From Bacteroides sp. (GTDB taxonomy: Bacteria; Bacillota; Clostridia; Lachnospirales; Lachnospiraceae): DNA of 64,000 nucleotides. The DNA is taken from NCBI GenBank assembly GCA_023666705.1, contig JAMPBO010000008.1:30865-94864 (forward strand), given 5' to 3'. Of this stretch, positions 23,964 through 33,189 are shown in pieces. A program made the translations under genes and the position numbers. The notes under the pieces were generated by a model. The model was not told the DNA's origin. It worked only from the letters and a program-made list of their open reading frames with translations, and did no database searches. How positions within the stretch are numbered: position 1 is the stretch's first letter; each line of letters starts with the position of its first letter.

Positions 23964-24605
23964 ATGGAAAATAAAACCCTGTACTTTTCCCTTGAGCAAA
24001 GCACACTGGTTTCCTCAAGACAGGTTCATATCGGTGACATCGCCACTGTTTTCTGTTCAGACAGGGATATCAGCCACACGGTTGAAAAAACGCTTGTAAC
24101 AGTTCTTACAGATACGGAGCAGGATCAGCTTGTTATATCTGCCATGAAGCTTGTTGCACTTATTTCAAAGGATTTTAAGGATTTGAGCATTGTCAATATT
24201 GGCAGTCCTGAAACTATTGTGTACTACCGTAATTTAAAACCAGCTTCCTCGTTTAAGGGAAAAGCAAAAAGCATATTACTTATGGTGCTTGCATTTTTTG
24301 GAACAGCATATTCCATTATGTCCTACAACTGCGACGTGGGCTCCATAGAGCTTTTAAATAATCTATATACCCTGTTCACGAAGGAGACCGCCGACAGCCT
24401 GCCCATCGGACTAAATCTGGGCATGATTGCTTATTCCATCGGACTTTGTGCAGGGATGATTTTGTTTTTTAATCACGGAATCAACAAAAAGAAGACCGAT
24501 GACCCAACTCCCCTACAGGTTCAGATGCGTTTGTACGAGCAGGACGTCAATACCTGTATTATTCTTGACAGTGCAAGGAATAACGAAACCTTAGATGTGG
24601 ATTAA
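23964..24605 (+). CDS. spoVAA: stage V sporulation protein AA
   Basis: 213 residues. An N-terminal soluble domain (VHIGDIATVFCSDRD onward) is followed by two membrane helices at about 103-120 and 150-170, as in SpoVAA. It belongs to the inner-membrane SpoVA channel complex that moves Ca2+-dipicolinic acid into the forespore and out during germination. AGGA precedes the ATG. It overlaps spoVAB by 11 bases. Identification rests on the order of the operon and on the overall pattern. Confidence 0.85.
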   Translation: MENKTLYFSLEQSTLVSSRQVHIGDIATVFCSDRDISHTVEKTLVTVLTDTEQDQLVISAMKLVALISKDFKDLSIVNIGSPETIVYYRNLKPASSFKGKAKSILLMVLAFFGTAYSIMSYNCDVGSIELLNNLYTLFTKETADSLPIGLNLGMIAYSIGLCAGMILFFNHGINKKKTDDPTPLQVQMRLYEQDVNTCIILDSARNNETLDVD

Positions 24606-25011
24606 GGTCGCATTGTTTACCTTATTCTGCGGATTTGCAGGGGGAGCAATCTCAGCAGGATATGTCGCCTTCATAACACTGCTCGGCGTGTTTGAAAAGC
24701 TGACGGAAAAATATAAGGCAAACAAGTACAGCTACAAGATAGAAACGCTTACCATCGTAGGTGTGACGCTCGGTAATCTTATCTATACATTTCAGCTTAG
24801 CCCGCCCTTGGGGCTTGCAGGCTTTCTATTTTTCACCCTGCTTGGCGGAATCTTTACAGGGTGTCTTGCAGGAGCACTTGCAGAAACGCTGAATGTTTTC
24901 CCAATCCTTTCAAGGCGGCTCAATATAAGGGAATATCTTCCCTATGTTCTTGTAGCAGCCGCACTGGGAAAAGCACTTGGCTCAAGTATACAGCTTTTGC
25001 TGTTTGAATAA
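24595..25011 (+). CDS. spoVAB: stage V sporulation protein AB
   Basis: 138 residues with four membrane helices. It starts inside the end of spoVAA and reads FCGFAGGAISAGYVAFITLL, GNLIYTFQLSPPLG and FFTLLGGIFTGCLAGALAE, matching SpoVAB. It acts with SpoVAA in the channel complex in the spore inner membrane. The second gene of the operon. Confidence 0.87.
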   Translation: MWIKVALFTLFCGFAGGAISAGYVAFITLLGVFEKLTEKYKANKYSYKIETLTIVGVTLGNLIYTFQLSPPLGLAGFLFFTLLGGIFTGCLAGALAETLNVFPILSRRLNIREYLPYVLVAAALGKALGSSIQLLLFE

Positions 25012-25034
25012 GACTTTAATAAGGAGGAATCAAA

Positions 25035-25496
25035 ATGAAAGTAAAGCAAAATGATGAGGAATATAATAAATATGTGGAAGCCGTAACCCCAAAGCACAGC
25101 TGCTTTAAAAACTGTTTAAATGCATTTTGGATCGGTGGCTTAATCTGTCTGCTCGGTCAGGCAATCAACAATTTTATGAGCTCCTACTTTTCGTTTAACA
25201 AGGAGGATGCAGGAAGCTACACTTCACTCATACTTGTCCTAATCAGTGTACTGTTGACCAGCTTCAACCTTTACAAAAAAATTGCAAAGTATGGCGGTGC
25301 AGGTGCATTGGTTCCGATTACGGGATTTGCCAACTCCGTCGCCTCTCCCACAATTGAGTACCAGAAGGAGGGTGAGGTCTTTGGAAAGGGCGTAAAGGTA
25401 TTTACCATAGCAGGACCCGTTATTCTTTTTGGAATCATAACAAGCTTTATTGTTGGATTTATTTATTGGGTCATCAAAACTACAGGAATCATATAG
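25035..25496 (+). CDS. spoVAC: stage V sporulation protein AC
   Basis: 153 residues; AAGGAGG is placed well before the ATG. After a short soluble start (VEAVTPKHSC) there are four membrane helices with GGLICLLGQAINNF and GGAGALVPITGFANSVASPTIEYQKEG in pieces (GAGALVPITGFAN, SPTIEYQKEG), the SpoVAC/SpoVAEb signature. SpoVAC is a mechanosensitive channel involved in dipicolinate release. It is separated by 13 bp from spoVAD. Confidence 0.93.
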   Translation: MKVKQNDEEYNKYVEAVTPKHSCFKNCLNAFWIGGLICLLGQAINNFMSSYFSFNKEDAGSYTSLILVLISVLLTSFNLYKKIAKYGGAGALVPITGFANSVASPTIEYQKEGEVFGKGVKVFTIAGPVILFGIITSFIVGFIYWVIKTTGII

Positions 25497-25509
25497 GAGG
25501 AACCTTGAC

Positions 25510-26541
25510 ATGAAAAATCAATCAGCCGGAAAACAAAGCATTGTATTTGATAATCCTCCCGTCATTATCAGTCAGGCATCCATCGTGGGTGAAATGGAGG
25601 GGCAGGGACCACTCGGCTCATTTTTTGACCAGATAGAAACAGATCCTACCTTTGGACAGGATTCATGGGAGCTTGGCGAGTCGGAAATGGTTCGCCGTGC
25701 AGTCAACACTGCAATTACAAAGTCAGGCATTGACCAGGACAAAATAAAATATATTTTTGGCGGTGACCTTCTGGGACAGCTAATCGGTACAACCTTCGGC
25801 TTGAAAGACTTTAACATCCCACTGTTCGGATTGTACGGTGCCTGCTCCACAAGCGGTGAAGCACTTTCCCTTGCAGCCATGACCGTTGCGGCAGGCTATG
25901 CGGAAAATGCGATTGCCGTCACAAGCAGTCATTACGGCGGTGCGGAAAAGCAGTTCCGTTTTCCCCTTGAATACGGAAACCAGCGTCCCTTAAGTGCAAC
26001 CTGGACCGTAACGGGAAGCGGTGCATTTATCGTAAGCCAGACAAGTAAGGAAACACCTATGCTTCAATACCCCCGCATCACTGCCATAACAACAGGAAAA
26101 ATCGTTGACTATGGGGTAAGGGACAGCTTAAACATGGGTGCATGTATGGCTCCTGCCGCTGCCGACAGTATATACCAGTGTCTGGAGGACCTTAATGTGA
26201 AGGCAACAAGCTTTGACAAAATCATAACAGGTGACCTTGGAAAGGTAGGAAGCGAAATACTCATCAAGCTATTAAATGATAATGGGCATGATATCAGTAA
26301 GCTGCACATGGACTGCGGTGTAAACATATACAGCAACGAGAGACAGGATACCCACAGCGGCGGAAGCGGCTGCGGCTGTGCAGCCGTGACACTTGCAGGC
26401 TACATTCTTCACAATCTGAAGCAGCACACATGGAAACGGATTTTATTTGTTCCGACAGGTGCCCTGCTTTCAACCGTAAGCTACAACGAGGGGCAGACTA
26501 TCCCCGGAATAGCCCATGCACTTGTAATAGAGCAGCAATAA
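25510..26541 (+). CDS. spoVAD: stage V sporulation protein AD
   Basis: 343 residues from the ATG at 25510 (AGGAGG ahead); the frame open to 25450 overlaps spoVAC and is ignored. It has a thiolase/ketoacyl-synthase-like fold: GPLGSFFDQIETDPTFGQDS, YGACSTSGEALSLAAMTVAAG in part (YGACSTSGEAL), SHYGGAEKQFRFPLEYGNQR in part, and HSGGSGCGCAAVT. SpoVAD binds dipicolinic acid and is peripheral on the inner membrane. The synthase-like cysteine in ACSTS is not thought to be catalytic in the family. Confidence 0.95.
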   Translation: MKNQSAGKQSIVFDNPPVIISQASIVGEMEGQGPLGSFFDQIETDPTFGQDSWELGESEMVRRAVNTAITKSGIDQDKIKYIFGGDLLGQLIGTTFGLKDFNIPLFGLYGACSTSGEALSLAAMTVAAGYAENAIAVTSSHYGGAEKQFRFPLEYGNQRPLSATWTVTGSGAFIVSQTSKETPMLQYPRITAITTGKIVDYGVRDSLNMGACMAPAAADSIYQCLEDLNVKATSFDKIITGDLGKVGSEILIKLLNDNGHDISKLHMDCGVNIYSNERQDTHSGGSGCGCAAVTLAGYILHNLKQHTWKRILFVPTGALLSTVSYNEGQTIPGIAHALVIEQQ

Positions 26542-26567
26542 ACAATAAGAATACAAGGAGAACTAAA

Positions 26568-26927
26568 ATGGATTATGTAAAAGCATTTATAATAGGCGGC
26601 GTCATTTGCATCCTTGCCCAGATATTAATGGACACAACCAAGCTCATGCCGGGCAGGGTAATGGTGATACTTGTCTGCACGGGTGTAATTTTAGGAGCAG
26701 TTGGTCTTTATGAACCATTTCTTGAATTTGCAGGTGCAGGTGCATCAGTTCCACTGACAGGATTTGGCTATAACCTATGGAAAGGAATCAAAGAAGCGGT
26801 AGACAGCGATGGGTTTATCGGGTTATTCCGTGGCGGCTTTACAATGGCTGCGGTAGGTACCTCGGCAGCATTGATTTTATCCTACTTTGCCTCCCTGATT
26901 TTCCCACCGAAAATGACCAAAAACTAA
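26568..26927 (+). CDS. spoVAE: stage V sporulation protein AE
   Basis: 119 residues from the ATG at 26568 (AAGGAG ahead). Three to four membrane helices with GGVICILAQILMDTTKL, GAGASVPLTGFGYNLWKGIK and DGFIGLFRGGFTMAAVG, the SpoVAE(b) pattern, related to SpoVAC. It is the last gene of the spoVA operon. Confidence 0.93.
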   Translation: MDYVKAFIIGGVICILAQILMDTTKLMPGRVMVILVCTGVILGAVGLYEPFLEFAGAGASVPLTGFGYNLWKGIKEAVDSDGFIGLFRGGFTMAAVGTSAALILSYFASLIFPPKMTKN

Positions 26928-27000
26928 ATAAAAACATGATATATAAGAAAGCAAATTGTAAGGCCTTTTCTTGCAAGCATATGCTTTTTATATAGATTTT

Positions 27001-27063
27001 CTTTGACGGGAAATCATTTCCCAGACAAAGAAAAAGGGACATGCCAATTGCGGTATGTCCCTT
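27001..27063. terminator. tandem hairpins between the spoVA operon and the PBP gene
   Basis: The stronger hairpin, 27034-27045 with 27052-27063 (AAGGGACATGCC against GGTATGTCCCTT, one G-T pair), is followed on the minus strand by TTTTT and ends the penicillin-binding-protein gene. A second, CTTTG-GGGAAA against TTTCCC-CAAAG at 27001-27030, lies next to it and may serve the spoVA side. Confidence 0.8.
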
Positions 27064-27105
27064 AAATTATTTATTATGAAATATTCAATATCTGCTTCAA
27101 GCACA

Positions 27106-30063
27106 TCATTCAGAAGCAGGCGGGTCTGTTGTATCCGTCGGTGGTTCTGTTGACGGTGGCTCTGTCGATGGTGGTTCCGTTGTTGGCGGAGCCGTTGACG
27201 GTGGCTCTGTCGTTGTCGGTTTTTCTGTTGTTGTCTTTTCTGTTGTTGTCTTTTCTGTTGTTTTTGACGTTGGCGGTTCCGTTGTCGGCGGTTTTGTGCC
27301 TCCACCCGTACTTTTAAAGGTTACAGATATCTTTGCATTTTTCTTTATCTTCTTAAAGGTATAGGAGGAAACTGCACCTACGCTCTTTCCGTCTACCTTG
27401 ACATCGTCTATGGCATAACCGTCATATGGCGTAATGAAGATTGTCACCGTGGAGCCCTTCTCCACATCTGCAGAGGCAGATATTGTACCGCCTTCGCCTG
27501 CTGATGTTGTTATCTTAACCTTATCCTTCTCCTCAGGATGGAGTGTACATACATCCTCCGTATATGGATAATCCTTCGCATCGTCTCCAACAAATTCCTT
27601 CTTGCCTGTCTTTTCATTCACCTTTACTACAAATGAAACCGTTTCCGGACACGCATTCGTTGCAACCATCTTTGATTCCTTACATATCTTAATTGCTTCA
27701 TGTCCCTGACAGCTACCCCCTTGGAAGGTTCCCACTGCACAGTAGTCCGTAAAGGTCGGGCATCCCTCCCGCGGAAGGTCTCCCGTAATCTGACAAAGGG
27801 TTATGGTACCTATGCCATCCGGTCTTTCCATAATAACCTTTGAGGTATCCTGTCCCTCAAGTGCTGCTATATCATCCATGACATCTCTCCACATACATTT
27901 TGGAGCGGATGTTCCATATCTTGCAAGGTCCTTGTTGGAGTCACAGCCCATCCAGACTGCTCCCGTATAATATGGCGTCATGCCACAAAACCAAAGGTCG
28001 TAGTTGCTTGATGTTGTTCCTGTCTTACCTGCACATGCAACACCTGATCTTAAATGTGCCATATTACCGGTTCCGACAGTCAGCGTTGTTCTCATTGCAT
28101 CAAGAAGCAGCCATGCCGTTGTAGGCTTCATAACCGTATGGGATGTAGGTGTCGTGTTATCTATAATCACATTTCCATCATGGTCAATGACCTTCGAGTA
28201 AAATACAGGCTTGTTATAAACACCGCCATTTGCAATCGTTGCATATGCGGCGGTAATCTCAAGATTTGTAATACCGTAGGTAAGACCTCCAAGTGCTGTT
28301 GACTGGTTGATATCGGAGTAAACCACGCCGTCCGTGCCTGTTTCCTCCTCAACAAGGGTTGTAAAGCCATAATCAAGAAGATACTTGAATGCCACCTCTG
28401 GTGTTGCCTCAGTGATTGCCTTAACGGCAATAACGTTCATGGAATCCTCTATCGCTTTTCTTACGGAGTTGTACCCTCTGTATGTTCCACCCCAGTAATT
28501 GCTTACCTTGATTCCGTTTGCATAGTAATATTCCTCATCTTCAAACGGGGATGCAAGAGAGCCTCCGCAGGCATCAATATAAGGTGTATATGCCGCAAGT
28601 ATCTTAAAGGTTGAACCAGCCTGACGTTTTGAGTCTGTCGCCCTGTTCAGTCCACGGTCAACCGTCTTCTCACCACGTCCGCCGACAATTGCCTTAACAT
28701 AGCCCGTGTGCTGGTCAATGATGGTCATTGTAAACTGCGGCTGTGGCGTCGCCTGAAACAGTTCCGAATGGAAGGTGGCACCTGTTTTTTCAAGCATTGC
28801 CTCCTTGAATTCATCCGCTGCGGCACGTGCCGAGGTTTCATCCGGATATATATTGTCATACTTAGAATTTCCTGTCTGCTCCTTATAATAAGAAAGCAGA
28901 TTTTCCAGACTGAAATTGATAGGCTCCTTGTTTTCGTCCATAAGCGTAAGTGCATAGGACAGACCTACACTTGTACCCTCATAGAAATACTCCGTATCGT
29001 TAAGCCGCTTATCACATATGCTCTGTATCTCATCATCCTGAACGGAATAGATGGAATAACCACCCGTAAATACCATCATGGAGGCTTCCGCCTTGGTACA
29101 TCCGTAAAGCTCAACAAAATCATCCTCAAGTGCATCCAAAAGTGCATCCGTATAATAGGAGTTTACTGACCTGCTTGCCTCCTGTATGTGCTCAACCTCG
29201 TCTATCCTTGCATATACATCATCCGCCATTGCTTGATCATACTGTGGCTGTGTAATGTAGCCAAGCTCAAGCATCTTGTCTAACACATCCTCACGTCTGT
29301 GGGCATTTTCTTCCGGATATATCTTCGGGTCAAATGCAGTCGGATTTTTCGTAATACCCGCAATAACTGCAATTTCAGAAATGGTAAGCTCATCGATATC
29401 CTTATCAAAATATGTCTCCGCCGCTGCCTGAATGCCATGGGCACCACTTCCCAAATAAATTGTATTCAGATAATATTCAAGTATGGATTCCTTACTGTAT
29501 TTCTTTTCAAGCTCCAGTGCAAGATACTGCTCCTGTATCTTTCTCTCAAGCTTGTCCATAAATGCATCCTCGTCACCACCATCAAATACATGGTTCTTGA
29601 TAAGCTGCTGGGTGATTGTACTTGCACCCTGATCAAACTCACCTGTGCTCATACCATGATAGGCGGCACGGAAAATACCCCTGATGTCGATACCATTATG
29701 GGTCCAAAAACGCTGATCCTCAATAGCAACGAACGCATTAACCCAGTCCTGGGGTATCTCATCATAATAAACATATACCCTGTTTGAATTTATGGTTGCT
29801 ATCTCGTTCTTAACCTTTCCCTCATCATCGTATATAACTGTTTTAAAGCCCTTTGGTACAATACTGATCTCATTCACGCTCGGTGCATTATCCAGTATTC
29901 CTTTCATTGCCCCAAACGCGGCACCCGCTCCTGCTATAATGACCGTTACCATCGATACAAGGATTATTTTAAAAACATTAACAAGTATTTTTCTTTGATT
30001 TCTCTGTGCCTTGGAGACTAATTTTCTTTGTTTCTTCGCAGTCTCCTGTTTTGCATATCCCAT
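27106..30063 (-). CDS. class A penicillin-binding protein (PBP1A/PonA type)
   Basis: 985 residues; GGGAGG precedes the ATG. Order: basic cytoplasmic tail; one membrane helix (~30-53); glycosyltransferase GT51 domain with EDQRFWTHNGID (~115) and GASTITQQLIKN (~146); transpeptidase domain with the SxxK serine in GSTFK, SMN and KTGTTS; a small beta domain (VKITTSAGEGGTISASADVE onward, with DGYAIDDVKVDGK) like cell-wall-associated repeats; and a ~70-residue tail of Thr, Pro, Glu and Ser (PPSTEPP repeats). It polymerises and cross-links peptidoglycan. The tail is longer than usual and probably spans the wall. A sigma-A promoter lies at 30108-30136. Confidence 0.93.
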   Translation of the reverse strand: MGYAKQETAKKQRKLVSKAQRNQRKILVNVFKIILVSMVTVIIAGAGAAFGAMKGILDNAPSVNEISIVPKGFKTVIYDDEGKVKNEIATINSNRVYVYYDEIPQDWVNAFVAIEDQRFWTHNGIDIRGIFRAAYHGMSTGEFDQGASTITQQLIKNHVFDGGDEDAFMDKLERKIQEQYLALELEKKYSKESILEYYLNTIYLGSGAHGIQAAAETYFDKDIDELTISEIAVIAGITKNPTAFDPKIYPEENAHRREDVLDKMLELGYITQPQYDQAMADDVYARIDEVEHIQEASRSVNSYYTDALLDALEDDFVELYGCTKAEASMMVFTGGYSIYSVQDDEIQSICDKRLNDTEYFYEGTSVGLSYALTLMDENKEPINFSLENLLSYYKEQTGNSKYDNIYPDETSARAAADEFKEAMLEKTGATFHSELFQATPQPQFTMTIIDQHTGYVKAIVGGRGEKTVDRGLNRATDSKRQAGSTFKILAAYTPYIDACGGSLASPFEDEEYYYANGIKVSNYWGGTYRGYNSVRKAIEDSMNVIAVKAITEATPEVAFKYLLDYGFTTLVEEETGTDGVVYSDINQSTALGGLTYGITNLEITAAYATIANGGVYNKPVFYSKVIDHDGNVIIDNTTPTSHTVMKPTTAWLLLDAMRTTLTVGTGNMAHLRSGVACAGKTGTTSSNYDLWFCGMTPYYTGAVWMGCDSNKDLARYGTSAPKCMWRDVMDDIAALEGQDTSKVIMERPDGIGTITLCQITGDLPREGCPTFTDYCAVGTFQGGSCQGHEAIKICKESKMVATNACPETVSFVVKVNEKTGKKEFVGDDAKDYPYTEDVCTLHPEEKDKVKITTSAGEGGTISASADVEKGSTVTIFITPYDGYAIDDVKVDGKSVGAVSSYTFKKIKKNAKISVTFKSTGGGTKPPTTEPPTSKTTEKTTTEKTTTEKPTTTEPPSTAPPTTEPPSTEPPSTEPPTDTTDPPASE

Positions 30064-30107
30064 GGAAATCCTCCCTTTCCTACAACAAGTAAAATAAATC
30101 CGATGAA

Positions 30108-30136
30108 ATTATACCAAAATTGGTATTTAAATACAA
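30108..30136 (-). promoter_or_regulatory. sigma-A promoter of the PBP gene
   Basis: On the minus strand TTGTAT (30131-30136) and TATAAT (30108-30113) are 17 bp apart, 45 bp before the ATG. The spacer holds a small palindrome ACCAATTTTGGT. The rest of the 30064-30277 gap has no gene I can support. Confidence 0.75.
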
Positions 30137-30277
30137 CCCTAATCAACCATCAGTATACAAATGAATTGTGAAAAAAATGTTATATCCCATTAATTTTTAA
30201 CTTTTATTTTATAACTTATTCTGTAAGCTGCGGATTTTCTTATATTATTTGTCCTTACAATAGCATTGTTCTGTTTC

Positions 30278-30967
30278 TCATGTCTTTTTTATGTCGTTAT
30301 AATAAATTTCTGCAATAATTTCTGCGGTTGTTCCAACCAGCTCATCAAGGTCATCCCGACTAAATATCTTTGGCTCTTCTCCGTACTCCTCTTTTTCCTC
30401 AAATATAACGTCAACCATGCTTTGTATCGTCGCAAGCTCGTTTGCGGGATTTACCTCATCGATTGCGGAGGACGGTGTTTTTAGAACAAAATGTTCCAAA
30501 TTATATTTTTCTGCAAAGTAGGGATTCATTCTGTTGTAATCACCGTAATATAGCCCGGAAGAAAAAAAGGCAGTCCGGTCATATACTTCCCTGCCATCCA
30601 CCTTGACATGCAAAACCTTGTCATAGCCTGTCTCAGGCTGCATGCTTCCATTAAAAAATTGAAAATGCTGCTTCCAGTATACGTCCAAAAAACGTACATC
30701 CAGCAAAAGATGGCAATAATAGCCAAAGACATAAGGTTCCGAAAGACGTTCCCCATACTTTTCAATAAAACGTTTCAGCTCAGGTCTTCTCACAAGGTCT
30801 TCCATTGCATAGTCCGACCAGAAATGACTCAGCCTCTTCCCGCTGCCCTTTTTTACATCAGGAGCGATACTTCCTATCATAAAATCATTTTTATAAGCTT
30901 TATCTTTTATATTGCAAATCTCAAAAAATCGGTTTGCTGTTGCCATATGTATTACATAACCCGGCAT
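30278..30967 (-). CDS. putative metal-dependent hydrolase (zinc-phospholipase-C-like layout)
   Basis: 229 residues beginning PGYVIHMATANRFFE, with NDFMIGSIAPDVKKG, RLSHFW and FGYYCHLLLDVRFLD. The ordered His, Asp, His and HxxxD residues in a helical protein resemble the metal site of zinc-dependent phospholipase C or S1/P1-like proteins, but the match is loose and I cannot place it in a named family. Soluble, no signal peptide, so a cytoplasmic role. It overlaps the preceding gene by 16 bases and is the third gene of the TetR-led operon. Confidence 0.55.
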   Translation of the reverse strand: MPGYVIHMATANRFFEICNIKDKAYKNDFMIGSIAPDVKKGSGKRLSHFWSDYAMEDLVRRPELKRFIEKYGERLSEPYVFGYYCHLLLDVRFLDVYWKQHFQFFNGSMQPETGYDKVLHVKVDGREVYDRTAFFSSGLYYGDYNRMNPYFAEKYNLEHFVLKTPSSAIDEVNPANELATIQSMVDVIFEEKEEYGEEPKIFSRDDLDELVGTTAEIIAEIYYNDIKKT

Positions 30968-31626
30968 AATCTGACACCTGCCATTATATCATCATCAAGA
31001 TAAACATTGTTGATTTTCCGTCGAACCGCACTGCCTGTCTCCAATTTCGGCATGGTTTCCGCAATAAGTCTGTTTATCCCATGTTTTTCCCGTTTTCCGT
31101 TACAATCTTCCAGACACACAATATCATACATTAAAAGCCCCTGCATAATGCATTTAATGCGGTCGCTGATATGGTCCGTATGCTTTATCAGCGTTTCCGT
31201 ATAATCCGGGCTTCTCGGCATATCAATGCATCTCACATATATGTCATCGTCAGAGCATAAATCTCTCCTCTGAATCAGTCTTCTTAAGGAACTGATAAAC
31301 CCAAGCCTTACATCTATGGTATCCTTGGAGCATTCTGACAGGGTTTCTCCCACAATGGTTACATATAAGTATGTATCTGGTGACACCTTAAGATTATTTA
31401 TAAATGCAAACACTGCAAGTGACACACCCCAGCGGTGTGCAGGGACAACAATGCCCACGCTCTCCGCCTCAATCAGTCCGCCATCATATTCCGTATATTT
31501 TTCCACAATGCAATCGGATAAGCCTTGTTTGATATGGGATGCAATTTCCCGCCCTTCGTCCATTTTTCTGAAATGTCCTGCTGTAGGGACGGCATCCATA
31601 TCACATACATAAAATACGTAATTCAT
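30952..31626 (-). CDS. flavodoxin-like protein of unknown function
   Basis: 224 residues with a first strand NYVFYVCDMDAVPTAGHFRK, then SVGIVVPAHRWGVSLAVFAF and TYLYVTIVGETLSECS. Alternation of strands and helices and the PAHRWG-x-S loop recall the flavodoxin domain of EFR1-type ferredoxin-flavodoxin proteins, without the ferredoxin cysteines. The phosphate loop of true flavodoxins is not visible, so FMN binding is doubtful. The stop of tetR overlaps its start (ATGA), implying coupled translation. Confidence 0.5.
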   Translation of the reverse strand: MNYVFYVCDMDAVPTAGHFRKMDEGREIASHIKQGLSDCIVEKYTEYDGGLIEAESVGIVVPAHRWGVSLAVFAFINNLKVSPDTYLYVTIVGETLSECSKDTIDVRLGFISSLRRLIQRRDLCSDDDIYVRCIDMPRSPDYTETLIKHTDHISDRIKCIMQGLLMYDIVCLEDCNGKREKHGINRLIAETMPKLETGSAVRRKINNVYLDDDIMAGVRLCRVM

Positions 31627-32255
31627 AGTCTGCCTCCTACCAGAGAATCAAAAAACATCCGAAAGGAATATCTTAAATATTCTTCCTTTGTCATGTTTAA
31701 TCTGCTGTCGATATAGTCCTTCTTCCGGCTCGCCATCTGGACAATTCCACTAACCGCTGACCATATATACAACACGGTCGCCTCCAGCTCTATATCATCC
31801 CGCATCTCCCTACTCTTGATACCCTTTTCAACAAGCTCCGTTATAAGCTCCCTGAGTTCTCTGCCCATGTCCTGCTTAATCAGGCTGTTTTTGCTCTTTC
31901 GCCCTGTCGTCCGAATTTCTCCTACAAGGGTTGCATAGTATCTCGGATATCGTTCTTCAAATGCAACAATACAATCACAAAATTTGTAATAGCATGTTTC
32001 AAAATCATTTTCCTTTTCAATGCTCTGCCTGATTTGCACGGCAAGAACATCCATGTACTCACCAACAATGGAATTAAAGATATCCTCCTTACTCTTAAAG
32101 TAAACGTATATCGTTGATTTACTGTAATCCGCATATTTTGCTATGTCATCCATGGTCGTTTTTTCTATGCCATGGGAATCGAACAGTTCTTTTGCGGCTG
32201 TCAAAATATTATCCCTATTAAACTGTTCCAAAGCTTCCTTTTTTCTTGCACCCAT
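31623..32255 (-). CDS. TetR/AcrR family transcriptional regulator
   Basis: 210 residues from the ATG at 32255 (GGGG nine bases ahead; an upstream in-frame ATG at 32306 lacks a site). The N-terminal helix-turn-helix is clear: RDNILTAAKELFDSHGIEKT, TMDDIAKYADYSKSTIYVYF, KSKEDIFNSIV. The helical C-terminal ligand domain (YKFCDCIVAFEERYPRYYA) is of the general type. It heads a three-gene operon and probably represses it through the inverted repeat at 32347-32408. Ligand unknown. Confidence 0.9.
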   Translation of the reverse strand: MGARKKEALEQFNRDNILTAAKELFDSHGIEKTTMDDIAKYADYSKSTIYVYFKSKEDIFNSIVGEYMDVLAVQIRQSIEKENDFETCYYKFCDCIVAFEERYPRYYATLVGEIRTTGRKSKNSLIKQDMGRELRELITELVEKGIKSREMRDDIELEATVLYIWSAVSGIVQMASRKKDYIDSRLNMTKEEYLRYSFRMFFDSLVGGRL

Positions 32256-32346
32256 ATAAACCCCATCAACAATACTTATGGTTCGTTTATTATACTTAAA
32301 GTTCATAAATCATACCATAAGTTTTATTTTTATACGTTTTATCTTT

Positions 32347-32408
32347 TTAGTTTGTTTTTTGAATATAAATACTGATTAATAAACTTTAGTATTTATTTTC
32401 AAACTAAG
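32347..32408. promoter_or_regulatory. long interrupted inverted repeat upstream of tetR, putative operator
   Basis: TTAGTTTG...GAATATAAATACT on the left is mirrored by AGTATTTATTTTCAAACTAA on the right across a ~14-base centre. It lies 90 bp upstream of the tetR start and just after the end of sigF, so it can serve as an autoregulatory operator or a weak terminator. Composition is AT-rich, which lowers confidence. Confidence 0.5.
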
Positions 32409-32423
32409 TTATCAATAATTGTA

Positions 32424-33185
32424 CTATGAGTTCGATTTTTTGTCAACACATTTATTTTTCCCATTTTCCATACTTTCCCGCATCTGTGCCAGCAGCTTCT
32501 TTTCCAGCCTGCTTACCTGTACCTGGCTGATGCCCAGTTCTCGTGCCACCTCACTCTGTGTCTTGTCATGAAAATACCGCATTGTTATCAGCTTTCGGTG
32601 TTTTTCCTCCAAACCCTCAAGTGCCTGTTCCACCATAATTTTGTTTATCATTCCGTCCGCCGCTATCTCACTTTCCACATCATCCTTTACCTGGTCAACA
32701 ATGTAGGTTTCCCTGCCGTCATGCCCATAAACGGTCTGATACAGTGACTCGATTTCCCTGTTTGCCTCTGTTGCCATCACGATGTCCTCTATCTCCAAAT
32801 GGGTTTCTTTTGCAATCTCCTCCAGGGTTGCCTCCCTTCCCAGCTTATTTGCCAAAAGCTCTCTTGCAATACTAATCCTGTAACCGTTTTGCTTGAGTAT
32901 TCTCGAAACCTTTATCATGCCATTATCCCTTAAAAACCGCTTGATTTCCCCCGATATAAGCGGTACTGCGTAGGTTGAAAACTTGACCCCGTAATCTGCC
33001 TCGAACCTCTCGATTGCCTTTAGCATACCGATACAACCGATTTGATATATTTCCTCCACATCATATCCTCTGCCCATATACCTTCTCGCTATGCTCCAGA
33101 TTAGCCCTGCATTGTCCGAAACTATCTTTTCCTTAGCTGCTTTATCTCCTTTTCGTGCCAGTTCAAATAGTTTCATTTCATTCAT
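32424..33185 (-). CDS. sigF: RNA polymerase sporulation sigma factor F
   Basis: 253 residues, the third gene of the spoIIA operon. Region 2: DNAGLIWSIARRYMGRGYDVEEIYQIGCIG in part (IYQIGCIGMLKAIERF), FSTYAVPLISGEIKRFLRD; region 3: REATLEEIAKETHLEIED; region 4: MRYFHDKTQSEVARELGISQ and VQVSRLEKKLL. Sigma-F is the first forespore-specific sigma factor, held inactive by SpoIIAB until SpoIIAA frees it. The preceding genes support the assignment over sigma-G. Confidence 0.95.
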   Translation of the reverse strand: MNEMKLFELARKGDKAAKEKIVSDNAGLIWSIARRYMGRGYDVEEIYQIGCIGMLKAIERFEADYGVKFSTYAVPLISGEIKRFLRDNGMIKVSRILKQNGYRISIARELLANKLGREATLEEIAKETHLEIEDIVMATEANREIESLYQTVYGHDGRETYIVDQVKDDVESEIAADGMINKIMVEQALEGLEEKHRKLITMRYFHDKTQSEVARELGISQVQVSRLEKKLLAQMRESMENGKNKCVDKKSNS

Positions 33186-33189
33186 TTAT

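Noticed and set aside
27120..27290. Regular short repeats that could suggest a CRISPR array
   Set aside because: They encode the PPSTEPP tail of the penicillin-binding protein in frame, with no unique spacers.
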